Shown one piece after another: positions 26,857-35,692 of a stretch of DNA of 64,000 nt. The notes beneath the pieces were generated by a model. It worked only from the letters and a program-made list of their open reading frames with translations, made no database searches and had not been told where the DNA came from. The translations under genes and the position numbers were made by a program. The DNA lies in contig NZ_ATYR01000008.1 in NCBI RefSeq assembly GCF_000427785.1, positions 124,001 to 188,000 of the forward strand, in the 5' to 3' direction. Positions within the stretch are counted from its first letter, which is position 1, and every line of letters starts with the position of its first letter. This DNA is from Massilia alkalitolerans DSM 17462 (GTDB lineage Bacteria; Pseudomonadota; Gammaproteobacteria; Burkholderiales; Burkholderiaceae_D).

Positions 26857-28109
26857 ACGCCGCCGACCTCGTCGCCAGCGTCGGCTGGACCCTGGTCCAC
26901 TTCCTGTGGCAGGGCGCGCTGATCGGCTGCGCCACCGCCACCCTGCTGACCCTGCTGCGCAACAGGCGCCCCGAATCGCGCTACCTGGTTGCCTGCACCG
27001 GCCTGTTCCTGTGCCTGGCCTGGCCCGCTCTTGAGCTGGCGCTGCGCCTGCAGGGCGGCGGCGGCGGTGGCGGCGATGCAATGGTGCTGTTTGCCGCAGG
27101 CTTGATCGCCGGCTCGCCCGTCGACGAGGGCTGGGGCGCCCTGCTGGCCGACCAGCTGACCTGGATCGTGGGCACCTGGGCCGTGTGCGCCCTGGCGATG
27201 GCCCTGCGCATGGTGGCCGGACTGCTGTGGATCGAGCGCGCCGCCACGCACGAGCGCGCCGACCCGGCGTGGCAGGTGCGCATCGAACGCATGGCGACAG
27301 GATTCGGCATCGACCGGGCCGTGCGCCTGCGCGTGGTCGAACGCCTCGGCAGCCCGATTACCGCCGGCTGGTGGCGCCCGGTCGTGCTGGTGCCCGCCTC
27401 GCTGGTGTCCGGCATGCCGGCCCACCTGCTGGAAGCGCTGCTGGCCCATGAACTGGCCCACATCAAGCGCCACGACTATCTCGTCAACCTCGGCCAGAAC
27501 CTGGTCGAGACCCTGCTCTTCTACCACCCGGCGGTCTGGTGGATTTCAAGCCGCATCCGAGTGGAGCGGGAACAGATCGCCGACGATCACGCGGCAAGGA
27601 TACTGGGCGAACCGCGGCGCCTGGCCCTGGCCCTATCCGAACTGGAAAAACTCCAGTTCTCAACCCACCACCTGGCCCAGGCGGCCAACGGAGGAGATCT
27701 TATGTCACGCATCAAACGATTGGTTCGTCCCGACACGCAGGCCTTGAACTGGAAGGCGGCCATTCCCGTACTGGGACTGGTCATCGGCGCCGCAAGCTTT
27801 GCCCATGCGGCGCCCACGACGCCGGTCAAGAAGGATAGCGAGGCCGTAGCCAACTTCGACACCTGCAAGAGGCCACACTACCCGGCCGAATCGATCAAGC
27901 TGCAGCATACCGGCACCGTCACCCTCGGCTTCCTGATCGGCAAGAACGGCAAGGTAAAGGAATCGAAGGTCGCCAAATCGTCCGGCCATGTAGCGCTCGA
28001 CGAGGCCGCGCATACCGCACTGACCAAGTGCACGTTCAAGCCGGCCACTGCCAAGGGCAAACCGGTCGAGGCCTGGACCGCGGTGCAGTACGTCTGGACG
28101 CTGGAGTAA
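26853..28109 (+). CDS. BlaR1-type M56 peptidase fused to a TonB C-terminal domain
   Basis: Membrane zinc peptidase of 418 residues. About four membrane helices (10-35, 45-65, 75-90, 103-125) surround a cytoplasmic protease domain with the HExxH motif at 199-203 (HELAH) and the further ligand region REQIADDHA. A last membrane segment (about 305-325) is followed not by a penicillin sensor but by a periplasmic TonB-C domain (about 335-418, GTVTLGFLIGKNGKV). What this domain senses or binds is unknown. Coupled to the BlaI gene. Confidence 0.88.
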   Translation: MNAADLVASVGWTLVHFLWQGALIGCATATLLTLLRNRRPESRYLVACTGLFLCLAWPALELALRLQGGGGGGGDAMVLFAAGLIAGSPVDEGWGALLADQLTWIVGTWAVCALAMALRMVAGLLWIERAATHERADPAWQVRIERMATGFGIDRAVRLRVVERLGSPITAGWWRPVVLVPASLVSGMPAHLLEALLAHELAHIKRHDYLVNLGQNLVETLLFYHPAVWWISSRIRVEREQIADDHAARILGEPRRLALALSELEKLQFSTHHLAQAANGGDLMSRIKRLVRPDTQALNWKAAIPVLGLVIGAASFAHAAPTTPVKKDSEAVANFDTCKRPHYPAESIKLQHTGTVTLGFLIGKNGKVKESKVAKSSGHVALDEAAHTALTKCTFKPATAKGKPVEAWTAVQYVWTLE

Positions 28110-28196
28110 ACCGGTAATGCGCGTGTTACGCTTGGAGGACTCGCGGGGACGCCCGCCCATCCCCGGCGTGACACGCCGACCGATAGAGGAGAACGC

Positions 28197-28601
28197 ATGA
28201 CCGGCATCAACCGTTTTGTCAGCCTGGTTCGGCACACGCAGCGTCGCAGCTTTTCGTCCGTCTTGCTTGTGGCAGCGGCCGCATCGATCGGCCTGGCGCA
28301 CGCCGCCCCGGACGGCGCGACGCCGGCTCCGCGCCCCCTTGTGGACACCAGCACCTGCAGCAGGCCGGTCTATCCCGAGGAAGATGCGCGACTGAAGAAC
28401 GCCGGCACGGTCACGATGCAATTCCTCATCGGCGCCGACGGGTGGGTCGTGGAGTCGAAAGTCCAGAAATCGAGCGGCTATGCCAGCCTCGACGAGGCGG
28501 CGCGTGCGGGACTGGCCAAATGCAGGTTCAAGCCGGCGACGCTTGAGGGCAAGCCGGTGCGCGCATGGGTGGGCGTCCAGTACGTCTGGACGCCGGAATA
28601 G
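28197..28601 (+). CDS. Secreted TonB C-terminal domain protein
   Basis: A 134-residue periplasmic protein: signal peptide to about residue 36 (cleavage after AHA), then one TonB-C domain (CSRPVYPEEDARLKNAG onward). The domain is clearly the same as the C-terminal domain of the M56 protein just upstream, sharing more than half its residues including paired Cys and the ending VQYVWT. It has no membrane anchor or proline-rich spacer, so it is not a working TonB. Probably arose by tandem duplication. An intrinsic terminator follows. Confidence 0.85.
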   Translation: MTGINRFVSLVRHTQRRSFSSVLLVAAAASIGLAHAAPDGATPAPRPLVDTSTCSRPVYPEEDARLKNAGTVTMQFLIGADGWVVESKVQKSSGYASLDEAARAGLAKCRFKPATLEGKPVRAWVGVQYVWTPE

Positions 28602-28643
28602 AAAGCAGTCCCGGCGCATGCGCAGCGGGGCTTGCATGGTGGC

Positions 28644-28667
28644 GGGCGGCGCAAGCCGCCCGTTTTT
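28644..28667 (+). terminator. Intrinsic terminator after the TonB-C gene
   Basis: Stem GGGCGGC / GCCGCCC with a GCAA tetraloop followed by G and five Ts. It closes the BlaI-M56-TonB-C transcript. Confidence 0.9.
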
Positions 28668-28818
28668 CGTATACCAGGTGCACGCCGCTCAGCTTGCCAG
28701 TTTATGCGCATCGAATTGCCGAGACGAAGTGCCATTACTACTATGAGGTAAAAATAATACTTGAAGCTAGCAGACCTAAGTTCACGCTTCCCGACGTTTC
28801 CTTTACCCATAGATCCAC

Positions 28819-29865
28819 ATGTACCCGATTCGTACCGTGCTGCTCGTACCCTTCATACTCGCTTCCCTCGCCTGCGATGCCAGGGCCGAGGTCGACGACG
28901 CCACCCGCAAGGCCGTGATCGCCGAACTCGGCGCCAAGGTCAGCGACATCTACGTCTTCTCGGACAAGGCCAGGAAGATCGTCGAACGCCTGAACGCGCG
29001 CGAGCAAAGCGGCGCCTACCGCACTGCCAAGGATCTGACTGGCTTCGCGGAGATGCTCACCGAGGACCTGCGCCAGCCGACCGGGGACAAGCACCTTGGC
29101 GTGCGCTACCGGGCGACGCCCATTCCTTCCGACACCGGTGACAACGCGCGGGGACCGACGCCCGAGCAGGAGCGCCAGTTCGGTGAGTTCCTGAAGTCGC
29201 GCAATTACGACATCCGCAAGGTGGAGACACTGCCCGGCAACATCGGTTATATCGACCTGCGCAGCTTCCCGCAGGCCTCGGCCTCCAAACCCGCGCTGAG
29301 CGCAATGATGAACCTGGTGGCGGACACCGACGCGCTCATCGTCGACCTGCGACACAACGGCGGTGGCGATCCCCACGCGGTCGCCTTCATGTCCAGCTAC
29401 CTGTTCGACAAGCGTACCCACCTGAATAACATGTACTGGCGTGAGGGCGACCGTACGGAGGCGTTCTGGACCGAGGAGGATGCACCCGGGAGGAAGTTCG
29501 GCGGCACCAAGAAGATCTACGTCCTGACCAGCAAGAACACTTTCTCGGGCGCCGAGGAATTCAGCTACAACCTGCAGCAGTTACGCCGCGGCGTGATCGT
29601 CGGCGAAACCACCAGCGGCGGCGCGCATCCGGGCGCCGTGCACCGCGTCCACCAGCACATGGCGGCCTTCATCCCCGCCGGCCGGGCGATCAACCCGATC
29701 AGCAAGACCAACTGGGAAGGCAGCGGCGTGGTGCCGGACGTGAAGGTCGCTGCGGAGGACGCGCTGCGCACGGCCGAGCGCCTGGCGCTGACCGAACTGT
29801 TGAAGTCACCCGCAAACGAAGGGCATGCGCAGCGGCTGCGCAAGCGCCTGGACGAGCTGAAATAA
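28819..29865 (+). CDS. Secreted S41-family peptidase
   Basis: A 348-residue secreted serine peptidase of the tail-specific/IRBP-like S41 group. Residues 1-23 form a signal peptide. An N-terminal helical domain (about 25-120) precedes the protease core with IGYIDLRSF, LIVDLRHNGGGD and the catalytic Ser 243 in TFSGAEEF; GETTSGGAHPG follows. There is no PDZ domain, as in IRBP-like members. It is transcribed apart from the BlaI set, which ends in a terminator. Substrate unknown. Confidence 0.9.
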   Translation: MYPIRTVLLVPFILASLACDARAEVDDATRKAVIAELGAKVSDIYVFSDKARKIVERLNAREQSGAYRTAKDLTGFAEMLTEDLRQPTGDKHLGVRYRATPIPSDTGDNARGPTPEQERQFGEFLKSRNYDIRKVETLPGNIGYIDLRSFPQASASKPALSAMMNLVADTDALIVDLRHNGGGDPHAVAFMSSYLFDKRTHLNNMYWREGDRTEAFWTEEDAPGRKFGGTKKIYVLTSKNTFSGAEEFSYNLQQLRRGVIVGETTSGGAHPGAVHRVHQHMAAFIPAGRAINPISKTNWEGSGVVPDVKVAAEDALRTAERLALTELLKSPANEGHAQRLRKRLDELK

Positions 29866-29866
29866 A

Positions 29867-29892
29867 AAGGCCCGCAGTCGACTGCGGGCCTG
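29867..29892 (-). terminator. Terminator of scoAB (minus strand)
   Basis: Perfect palindrome GGCCCGCAGTCGACTGCGGGCC followed on the minus strand by five Ts. It lies between the convergent S41 peptidase and scoB genes and mainly serves scoAB. Confidence 0.85.
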
Positions 29893-29942
29893 CCTGCTTG
29901 CACGAGCGCGGGGCCGACAATGCCGCCCCCGCGCTTGTTCTG

Positions 29943-30593
29943 TCAGACCGCCGAGACGTCCAGCTCGCAGCCGGTTGCCGACAGCACCTGCTCCTTGGTG
30001 ACGCCCGGCGCCAGTTCCACCAGCTTGAGGCCGGTATCGGTCACGTCCATCACGCCCAGGTCGGTGATGATGCGGTCCACCACGCCGACGCCGGTCAGCG
30101 GCAGGTCGCACTTCGGCAGGATCTTGTGGCTGGTCGAGCCGTCCTTGGCGGTGGCGAGGTGTTCCATCACCACGACCACGCGCTTGACGCCGGCCACCAG
30201 GTCCATCGCGCCGCCCATGCCCTTCACCATTTTGCCCGGGATCATCCAGTTGGCGAGGTCACCGCGCTCGGACACCTGCATCGCACCCAGGATCGCCAGG
30301 TTGATCTTGCCGCCGCGGATCATGCCGAAGGAGTCGGCCGAGCTGAAATAAGCGGAGCCCGGCAGCGCCGTGACGGTCTGCTTGCCGGCGTTGATCAGGT
30401 CGGCGTCCACTTCTTCTTCCGTCGGGAAGGGGCCGATGCCCAGCAGGCCGTTTTCCGACTGCAGGAAAACTTCGATATCGTTGGGTACGTAGTTCGCTAC
30501 CAGGGTCGGCAGGCCGATGCCCAGGTTCACATAGAAACCGTCCTGCAGTTCCTTCGCCGCGCGCGCGGCCATTTCATCACGAGTCCAAGCCAT
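29943..30593 (-). CDS. scoB: 3-oxoacid CoA-transferase subunit B
   Basis: Catalytic half of succinyl-CoA:acetoacetate CoA-transferase, 216 residues. The glutamate that forms the CoA thioester lies in [10 protein letters not shown] (about 46-55). [13 protein letters not shown] and [15 protein letters not shown] are family marks. It moves CoA from succinyl-CoA to acetoacetate, so it continues the route from 3-hydroxybutyrate (bdhA at 21.5 kb). It follows scoA by 27 bp. Confidence 0.94.
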   Translation of the reverse strand: MAWTRDEMAARAAKELQDGFYVNLGIGLPTLVANYVPNDIEVFLQSENGLLGIGPFPTEEEVDADLINAGKQTVTALPGSAYFSSADSFGMIRGGKINLAILGAMQVSERGDLANWMIPGKMVKGMGGAMDLVAGVKRVVVVMEHLATAKDGSTSHKILPKCDLPLTGVGVVDRIITDLGVMDVTDTGLKLVELAPGVTKEQVLSATGCELDVSAV

Positions 30594-30620
30594 GTTCTGT
30601 CTCCGAGTCTGCTTAATACG

Positions 30621-31319
30621 TTAGTTCGCGCGCACGGTGCGCTGTTCGATGCGCTTTTCCGGCGTCGGGTTGTGGACGATGCGGTGCACGAAGATGCTCG
30701 GGGTGTGCACCTGGTCCGGATCGATCTCGCCGATCTCGACCAGCTCTTCGACTTCCACGATGCAGATCTTGCCCGCGGTGGCCACGTTCGGGTTGAAGTT
30801 GCGCGCGGTCTTGCGGTACAGGAGATTGCCGGCCTTGTCGGCCTTCCATGCTTTCACCAGCGAGACGTCCGGCAGCAGCGCACGCTCCATCACGTAGTGC
30901 TCGCCGTCGAATTCGCGGGTTTCCTTGCCTTCGGCGACGATGGTGCCGTAGCCGGTCTTGGTGTAGAAGGCCGGGATGCCGGCGCCGCCGGCGCGCAGCT
31001 TCTCGGCCAGCGTGCCCTGCGGGGTGAATTCGAGCTCGAGTTCGCCGGCCAGGAACTGGCGTGCGAATTCCTTGTTTTCGCCGACGTAGGACGAAATCAT
31101 CTTCTTGATCTGGCGGGTTTCCAGCAGTTGGCCCAGGCCAAAGCCGTCCACCCCCGCATTGTTCGAAATGGCCGTCAGGTTCTTGACGCCGGAATCGCGC
31201 AGCGCCGCGATCAGCGCTTCCGGAATGCCGCACAGGCCGAAGCCCCCCACCGCGATGGTCTGGCCGTCTGCAACGATGCCGGCAAGCGCCGACTTCGCAT
31301 CAGGATACACTTTGTTCAT
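30621..31319 (-). CDS. scoA: 3-oxoacid CoA-transferase subunit A
   Basis: Alpha subunit, 232 residues. The N-terminal glycine motif [10 protein letters not shown] and the segments [13 protein letters not shown] and YTKTGYGT match the family closely. It pairs with scoB downstream. Upstream lie AAGGGA as ribosome-binding site and then the structured repeat copy B (31372-31491) inside the probable 5' leader. Confidence 0.94.
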   Translation of the reverse strand: MNKVYPDAKSALAGIVADGQTIAVGGFGLCGIPEALIAALRDSGVKNLTAISNNAGVDGFGLGQLLETRQIKKMISSYVGENKEFARQFLAGELELEFTPQGTLAEKLRAGGAGIPAFYTKTGYGTIVAEGKETREFDGEHYVMERALLPDVSLVKAWKADKAGNLLYRKTARNFNPNVATAGKICIVEVEELVEIGEIDPDQVHTPSIFVHRIVHNPTPEKRIEQRTVRAN

Positions 31320-31371
31320 ACCCGTCCCTTTTATAGGTTAAGCGAAAAGCTCTTCTGTACTACAGAGTAGA

Positions 31372-31491
31372 GGGCACCTCGAAAAACCGTCGCGAGCGGC
31401 AGCAGTTGCGATCGAGAAGCGCAGTCGTACGGCGGTACGACGAACATCGCAGATCGCAAATGCAACGCGCAGCAGGTTTTTCGGGGTGCCC
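31372..31491 (-). repeat. Dispersed structured intergenic element, copy B
   Basis: A 120-bp nested inverted repeat read on the minus strand. Outer arms GGCACC and CGAAAAACC pair with GGTTTTTCG and GGTGCC, the middle stem is TTGCGATC / GATCGCAA and the inner stem GTCGTAC / GTACGAC. The unpaired parts TGCGCGTTGCATTT, TGCGATGTTCG, TGCGCTTCTC and AACTGCTGCCGCTCGC match copy A (10925-11045). The stems differ in sequence but remain complementary. Confidence 0.8.
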
Positions 31492-31557
31492 TTGAGTCTC
31501 AGCATAAAATACGCTGTACTGAATAACAATACCGTAGAAATACGGGCGGCCCCGTCC

Positions 31558-32142
31558 ATGAACCGAGCAGTCGATCCACCTCAAGTAACCCCATCCAGCG
31601 CCATCGATTACGAGATGATCTTCCAGCACGCGCCGGTGGGCATGTGCGTCTCGGCCGATCGCGTGATCCAGTCCTGCAACCGGGCGCTGGCAAGCATGTT
31701 CGGCTACGCCGAGGGAGACCTGAACGGCAAGTCCTTCAGCGTGCTCTACCCCACGATGGACGAATTCCTGCGCACGGGCGACCGCATCGTGCCGATCATG
31801 AACGCCAGGGGGCGCTATTCCGACGAGCGCATCATGCGCCGCGCCAGCGGCGACCTGTTCTGGTGCCACGTCACCGGGAGCGCGCTCGACCCTGGCCAGC
31901 CGCTCGGCGCCGGCGTCTGGACTTTCGAGGATGTGAGCGAAAAACGGCCGGTATCGGCCGAGCTGACCCCGCGTGAACGGGAGATCGCGGCGCTGCTGGT
32001 GGAAGGAAAAACCAGCAAGATGATCGCGCGCGATACCGACCTGAGTCCGCGCACGGTGGAGATGCACCGCGCCAGCCTGATGCGCAAATTCGCCGCCTCG
32101 ACCTCGTCGGAGCTGGTGCACAAGCTGGTCGGGGCGCGCTGA
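31558..32142 (+). CDS. PAS-LuxR transcriptional regulator
   Basis: One-component regulator of 194 residues: a PAS domain (about 18-125, IFQHAPVGMCVSADRVI, with FWCHVTGSAL) and a LuxR-type helix-turn-helix (about 132-190, LTPREREIAALLVEGKTSKMIA). There is no receiver domain, so it probably responds to a small ligand or redox change. It faces away from scoA and may regulate it; that link is only positional. ATG 31558 was chosen. Confidence 0.87.
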   Translation: MNRAVDPPQVTPSSAIDYEMIFQHAPVGMCVSADRVIQSCNRALASMFGYAEGDLNGKSFSVLYPTMDEFLRTGDRIVPIMNARGRYSDERIMRRASGDLFWCHVTGSALDPGQPLGAGVWTFEDVSEKRPVSAELTPREREIAALLVEGKTSKMIARDTDLSPRTVEMHRASLMRKFAASTSSELVHKLVGAR

Positions 32143-32146
32143 GCCG

Positions 32147-32647
32147 CTACTTCCGCGAACGCCGCACCGTGATGGCGCCATCGCCTTCGATATAGGCCAG
32201 CTTGACCTCGTCCAGGCTAGTGATTTCCTGCTGCCGCAGGGAACTCATCAGTTCGTCCTCGGTCAGGAATTCGCGCCGCATGTTGCGCCTCAAGAGTTTT
32301 CCATCGCGGACCACCGGAATCGGCGGCGCCGACACCAGCCGTTCGATGAAACGGAAGCGGTAGCTCGCCGCGTTCAGGGCGTAATCCCACAGCACCAGCA
32401 CGGCGATCAGGATCAGCCCTTCCGTCACCGATTCGTAGGCGCCGAATGCGTTCGACGCGGCTCCCGCAATCAGGAGCAGGAAAATCAGGTCGATGGCCGC
32501 CAGCTCGCCCCCGGTACGACGCGGCATCAGGCGCATCAGGACCAGGATGACCGCGTACAGCACCGTGGCGCGTACGGCCAGTTCGACGAGTGGCGTATTG
32601 ACTGCGAACATGGCGTCCCAGTTGGGCTGGCCAAGCTTTTCGAACAT
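32147..32647 (-). CDS. DUF421/YetF-family membrane protein
   Basis: A 166-residue protein with three N-terminal membrane segments (about 20-95) and a YetF-type cytoplasmic domain (PPIPVVRDGKLLRRNM, LTEDELMSSLRQQEI, VKLAYIEGDG). The family is widespread and its role unclear; some members are linked to spore or envelope stress. AGGAGGAAG gives a strong ribosome-binding site. It lies 100 bp downstream of the aryl polyene operon end on the same strand. Confidence 0.87.
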   Translation of the reverse strand: MFEKLGQPNWDAMFAVNTPLVELAVRATVLYAVILVLMRLMPRRTGGELAAIDLIFLLLIAGAASNAFGAYESVTEGLILIAVLVLWDYALNAASYRFRFIERLVSAPPIPVVRDGKLLRRNMRREFLTEDELMSSLRQQEITSLDEVKLAYIEGDGAITVRRSRK

Positions 32648-32747
32648 CGCTTCCTCCTGCAGGTCGGCATGCCATGGAAGGGGCATGCTCACGGCCCTAT
32701 TTAAGCAGCAGCGCGCAGAAGGGGGCGCAGCGCTCACGCCGGCGTCG

Positions 32748-33377
32748 CTAGCAATCCAGGTGGACCAGCACCGGAACCGGCATGGCCGCGAGCGCACGCT
32801 CACAGCAAAGGGCGCCGGCGAAGCCCGCATGCGTAAATACGTGCGTGGCGGCGCTCGCGGTGCCGAGCTTGATGCCCGCCTCATGCGCGCACCACATTCG
32901 GTAGAACATTGCGGTGCGCTCCTGCGTTCCGCAGGCCTGGAGCCGCGCGACCGCCTCCGGAGTGAACACCTGCGCGGCGAGCGCTAGCACGTCGCGGGCC
33001 GGATCGATGCGTTCGATATCCAGTCCGACAGGTGTGGCAGTGCTGGCGGCGCAGGCGACCAGCGCGCCGCTGTGCGAGATGCTGAAGCCCAGGCCATCAC
33101 AGGCGGGATGGACGAGCGCGGGCGCCTGTCCGGGACGCTCCTGCAGCAGGATGCCGGCCGGATCCGCAGCGAGCAGGCGGCCGAGCGCAAGGCGCAGCAA
33201 GGCCCGGCCGGCGACGAACTGGCGCCGCCGCTCGGGCCTGGCGAATCGCGCGTAACGCTGCCGCTCCGTTTCGCCCAGCCAGCCGGCGTAGTGCGCCAGC
33301 CGGGATTCCGACAGGCCGGCGATATCGGCAAGCCACACGAGTGTGTTGCCCCCCGCCGCCACCGCCGCCTCCCTCAT
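32748..33377 (-). CDS. 4'-phosphopantetheinyl transferase (Sfp type)
   Basis: A 209-residue enzyme that loads the phosphopantetheine arm of CoA onto carrier proteins. It has FSISHSGALVACA, the magnesium-site motif VGLDIERIDP and the closing motif WCAHEAGIK. In most members this last motif reads WxxKEAxxK; here the first Lys is His. It ends the aryl polyene operon and most likely activates the two ACPs (apeE, apeF). It begins two bases after the preceding gene ends. Confidence 0.88.
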   Translation of the reverse strand: MREAAVAAGGNTLVWLADIAGLSESRLAHYAGWLGETERQRYARFARPERRRQFVAGRALLRLALGRLLAADPAGILLQERPGQAPALVHPACDGLGFSISHSGALVACAASTATPVGLDIERIDPARDVLALAAQVFTPEAVARLQACGTQERTAMFYRMWCAHEAGIKLGTASAATHVFTHAGFAGALCCERALAAMPVPVLVHLDC

Positions 33378-33379
33378 AC

Positions 33380-33826
33380 TTACGGCTTGAGCTTGACGAA
33401 GTCGCCCTTGAGCGCGACGCCGGTCATCATCGCCCCGTCGTGGCACTCGAACTCGGTCGCGCTCGAATGTTCCACGTTCTTGTAGTTGCTGACGATGTTG
33501 ACCACGGCGTTCGCCCCCAGCTCGCGCGCCCGCTCCTGCAGGCGCAGCATGGCCGACAGGAAGGCCCAGTTGCAGGCGGTTTCGGCCGACTTGCCGAAGG
33601 AGTTGGTCTTCTGGCTGGTTTTGTCGGTGCCGAGGCGCTGGAGGATCGCCGGGGTCTTCTCGTCGCCGAAATAGAACTGCACGGTGTCGCCCAGGCGGTT
33701 CTTTGCATCGTTAGCGGCCATGGCATTGGCGATCGGCAGCATGTGCTTGGTGTCGCGCGCCTGCGCCGGTCCGATGGCGGAGATCGCGGCCGCGCTCACG
33801 GCTAGCGTGAGGAGCAGTTTCTTCAT
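33380..33826 (-). CDS. Secreted protein of the aryl polyene operon, function unknown
   Basis: A 148-residue protein with a signal peptide (1-23, cleavage after AQA). The mature part has TACNWAFLSAML and LGANAVVNIVSNYKNVEHSSATEFECHDG, with two Cys that may form a disulfide. Homologues are often labelled excinuclease ATPase subunit, which has no support in the sequence; the fold recalls RcsF/YbjQ-type small domains. Its place between a lipoprotein and the phosphopantetheinyl transferase suggests an envelope role in pigment deposition. Confidence 0.72.
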   Translation of the reverse strand: MKKLLLTLAVSAAAISAIGPAQARDTKHMLPIANAMAANDAKNRLGDTVQFYFGDEKTPAILQRLGTDKTSQKTNSFGKSAETACNWAFLSAMLRLQERARELGANAVVNIVSNYKNVEHSSATEFECHDGAMMTGVALKGDFVKLKP

Positions 33827-33860
33827 TTTCTTATCCCTTTGTCGTGGTGGTGGAAAGCCT

Positions 33861-34448
33861 TCAGTTCGCGGCGATGGCAGCGTCGTCGGCGCCGGTCGGT
33901 CCGCCGACGGCCTTGCTGTAGTTCGCGATGATGTAGTCGCTGGCCAGCTTCGAGACGCGGGTCAGCATCAGGTTGTCCTGCACGCCCAGGGTGAAGCCGC
34001 CGCTCATGGCGCTGGCGCGCTGGAAGAACTCGGGCGTGGCGATGACCTTGCCGGCCTGGTCGCGGAAGGTCACACGCATCAGCACGCCGGAGCTGCCTGC
34101 CAGCGGCCCGAGGAACACGCGCTTGGTGCTGCTCTTGAACGACATCTCCTCGACGATCGGCTCGATCGTCAGCGTGCGGCCGTTGTCGCGCGCGCGGTTC
34201 CACTGCTGCACCGATTCGCCCAGGTTCTTGTCGAGGTTGCCGGCGATCTTCGCGAGTGCGCCCGGGTCGCCCCTGTAGCCCGGCGCGAAGGCCACCGGCT
34301 TGACGACGATCCGGCCGTAGGACGAGAAGGCCTCGCTCGGCGCCGGGTTGTGGGAAGTCGAGGCCTTGATCTTGGTTGCGCACCCGCTCATCAAGGGAAG
34401 GGCGACCGCGACCGAGGTGGCCAGCAGTACACGGCGTTGCTTGTTCAT
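33861..34448 (-). CDS. Putative lipoprotein of the aryl polyene operon
   Basis: A 195-residue protein with a lipoprotein signal (lipobox LMSGC, Cys at about 23). The mature domain has GRIVVKPVAF, LTIEPIVEEMSF and RVTFRDQAGKVIATPEFFQRA, a beta-rich pattern like DUF4410-type lipoproteins. It follows apeR by 11 bp. It is likely anchored in the outer membrane; the role is unknown. Confidence 0.75.
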   Translation of the reverse strand: MNKQRRVLLATSVAVALPLMSGCATKIKASTSHNPAPSEAFSSYGRIVVKPVAFAPGYRGDPGALAKIAGNLDKNLGESVQQWNRARDNGRTLTIEPIVEEMSFKSSTKRVFLGPLAGSSGVLMRVTFRDQAGKVIATPEFFQRASAMSGGFTLGVQDNLMLTRVSKLASDYIIANYSKAVGGPTGADDAAIAAN

Positions 34449-34459
34449 GTTATCTCCTG

Positions 34460-35692
34460 TTATGGAACCTGCCGTTTAAAAATCAGCGACGTGTTAATGC
34501 CGCCGAACGCGAAATTGTTCGACATGACGTACTCGCAATCGAGCCTGCGCCCTTCGCCGCGGATGTAGTCCAGCGCTGCGCATTCCGGGTCGATTTCGTT
34601 CAGGTTGAGCGTGGGCGCGAACCAGCCTTCGCGCATCATCTCGATGCTGATCCAGGCTTCCAGCGCGCCGCAGGCGCCGAGGGTGTGGCCCATGTAGCTC
34701 TTGAGGGAGCTGATCGGCATGCGGCTGCCGAACAGGCCGGCAGTGGCCTGGGTCTCGGCCACGTCGCCCTGCTGGGTCGCGGTGCCGTGGGCGTTGACGT
34801 AGCCGATCGCTTCCGGCGCCAGGCCTGCGTCTTCCAGGGCCAGCGCCATCGCCTGCCGCATCGTGGCCGCATTCGGCTGGGTCACGTGAGTGCCGTCGCT
34901 GTTGGTGCCGAAGCCGACCAGCTCGGCATGGATGGTCGCGCCGCGCGCCAGCGCATGCTCGCGCTCTTCCAGGATCAGGCAACCGGCGCCCTCCCCGATC
35001 ACCAGGCCGTCGCGCTTGCGATCAAACGGCGATGGGGTGCCCTGCGGACTGTCGTTGCGCACGCTGGTGGCGAACAGGGTGTCGAACACCGCCGCCTCGG
35101 TGGCGCACAGCTCCTCGGCGCCGCCCGCGATCATGGCCAGCTGCTTGCCGCTCTGGATCGCTTCGAAAGCGTAACCGATGCCCTGGCTGCCCGAGGTGCA
35201 GGCCGACGAGGTGGTGACCACCCGCCCGGTCAGGCCGAAGAACACCCCGATGTTGACCGGCGCGGTATGGGCCATCATCTTGATGTAGGTAGTGGCATTG
35301 ATGCCGCGCGTGGTGCGCTCCTCGATCATGCGGCCGAAGTCGCCGATCGCGCTGGTGGTGCCGGCCGATGAGCCGAAGGACACGCCCATTTGCCCGCTCT
35401 TGAGGAGTGGGTGGTCCAGCAGGCCGGCGTCCTGCAGGGCCAGTTCGGTGGCGCGGGTCGCCAGCAGCGCCACGCGGCCCATGCTGCGGGTGGACTTGCG
35501 GTCGTAGCGGCTCGACAGCTCGAAGGGGGCCGCCGGTGCGCCGAGCTGGGTGTTCAGGCCCTCATACGTGGCCCAGTCCTCCATGCGCACCACGGCGTTG
35601 CGGTACTCGCCCAGGCGGGTGCGGATGCTGGCCCAGTCGTTGCCGAGCGGGCTGATGCCGGCCATGCCGGTGACGACGACGCGGCGCTTCAT
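34460..35692 (-). CDS. apeR: Beta-ketoacyl-ACP synthase of the aryl polyene pathway (ApeR-like)
   Basis: FabF-type condensing enzyme, 410 residues, triad complete: Cys165 (SSACTSGSQ), His302 (NAHGTATQQGD) and His336 (GHTLGACG). By order (after the KR gene) and its MKRRVVVTGMAG start it corresponds to ApeR, the synthase proposed to work in early elongation. The ATG overlaps the stop of apeQ. Name by synteny; the step it catalyses is inferred. Confidence 0.9.
   Translation of the reverse strand: MKRRVVVTGMAGISPLGNDWASIRTRLGEYRNAVVRMEDWATYEGLNTQLGAPAAPFELSSRYDRKSTRSMGRVALLATRATELALQDAGLLDHPLLKSGQMGVSFGSSAGTTSAIGDFGRMIEERTTRGINATTYIKMMAHTAPVNIGVFFGLTGRVVTTSSACTSGSQGIGYAFEAIQSGKQLAMIAGGAEELCATEAAVFDTLFATSVRNDSPQGTPSPFDRKRDGLVIGEGAGCLILEEREHALARGATIHAELVGFGTNSDGTHVTQPNAATMRQAMALALEDAGLAPEAIGYVNAHGTATQQGDVAETQATAGLFGSRMPISSLKSYMGHTLGACGALEAWISIEMMREGWFAPTLNLNEIDPECAALDYIRGEGRRLDCEYVMSNNFAFGGINTSLIFKRQVP

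Noticed and set aside
28197-28601. Reading the TonB-C protein as a TonB energy transducer
   Set aside because: It has a cleavable signal peptide, no membrane anchor, no proline-rich spacer and no exbB/exbD beside it.
31072-31090. Further copies of the GTCCTACG motif on the minus strand (also near 34313)
   Set aside because: Both lie inside coding sequence where Ser-Tyr codons explain them, with no TCCGATTG partner at the right distance.
33380-33826. Annotation as an excinuclease subunit
   Set aside because: The protein is 148 residues with a signal peptide and has no ATPase or zinc-finger motif of UvrA.
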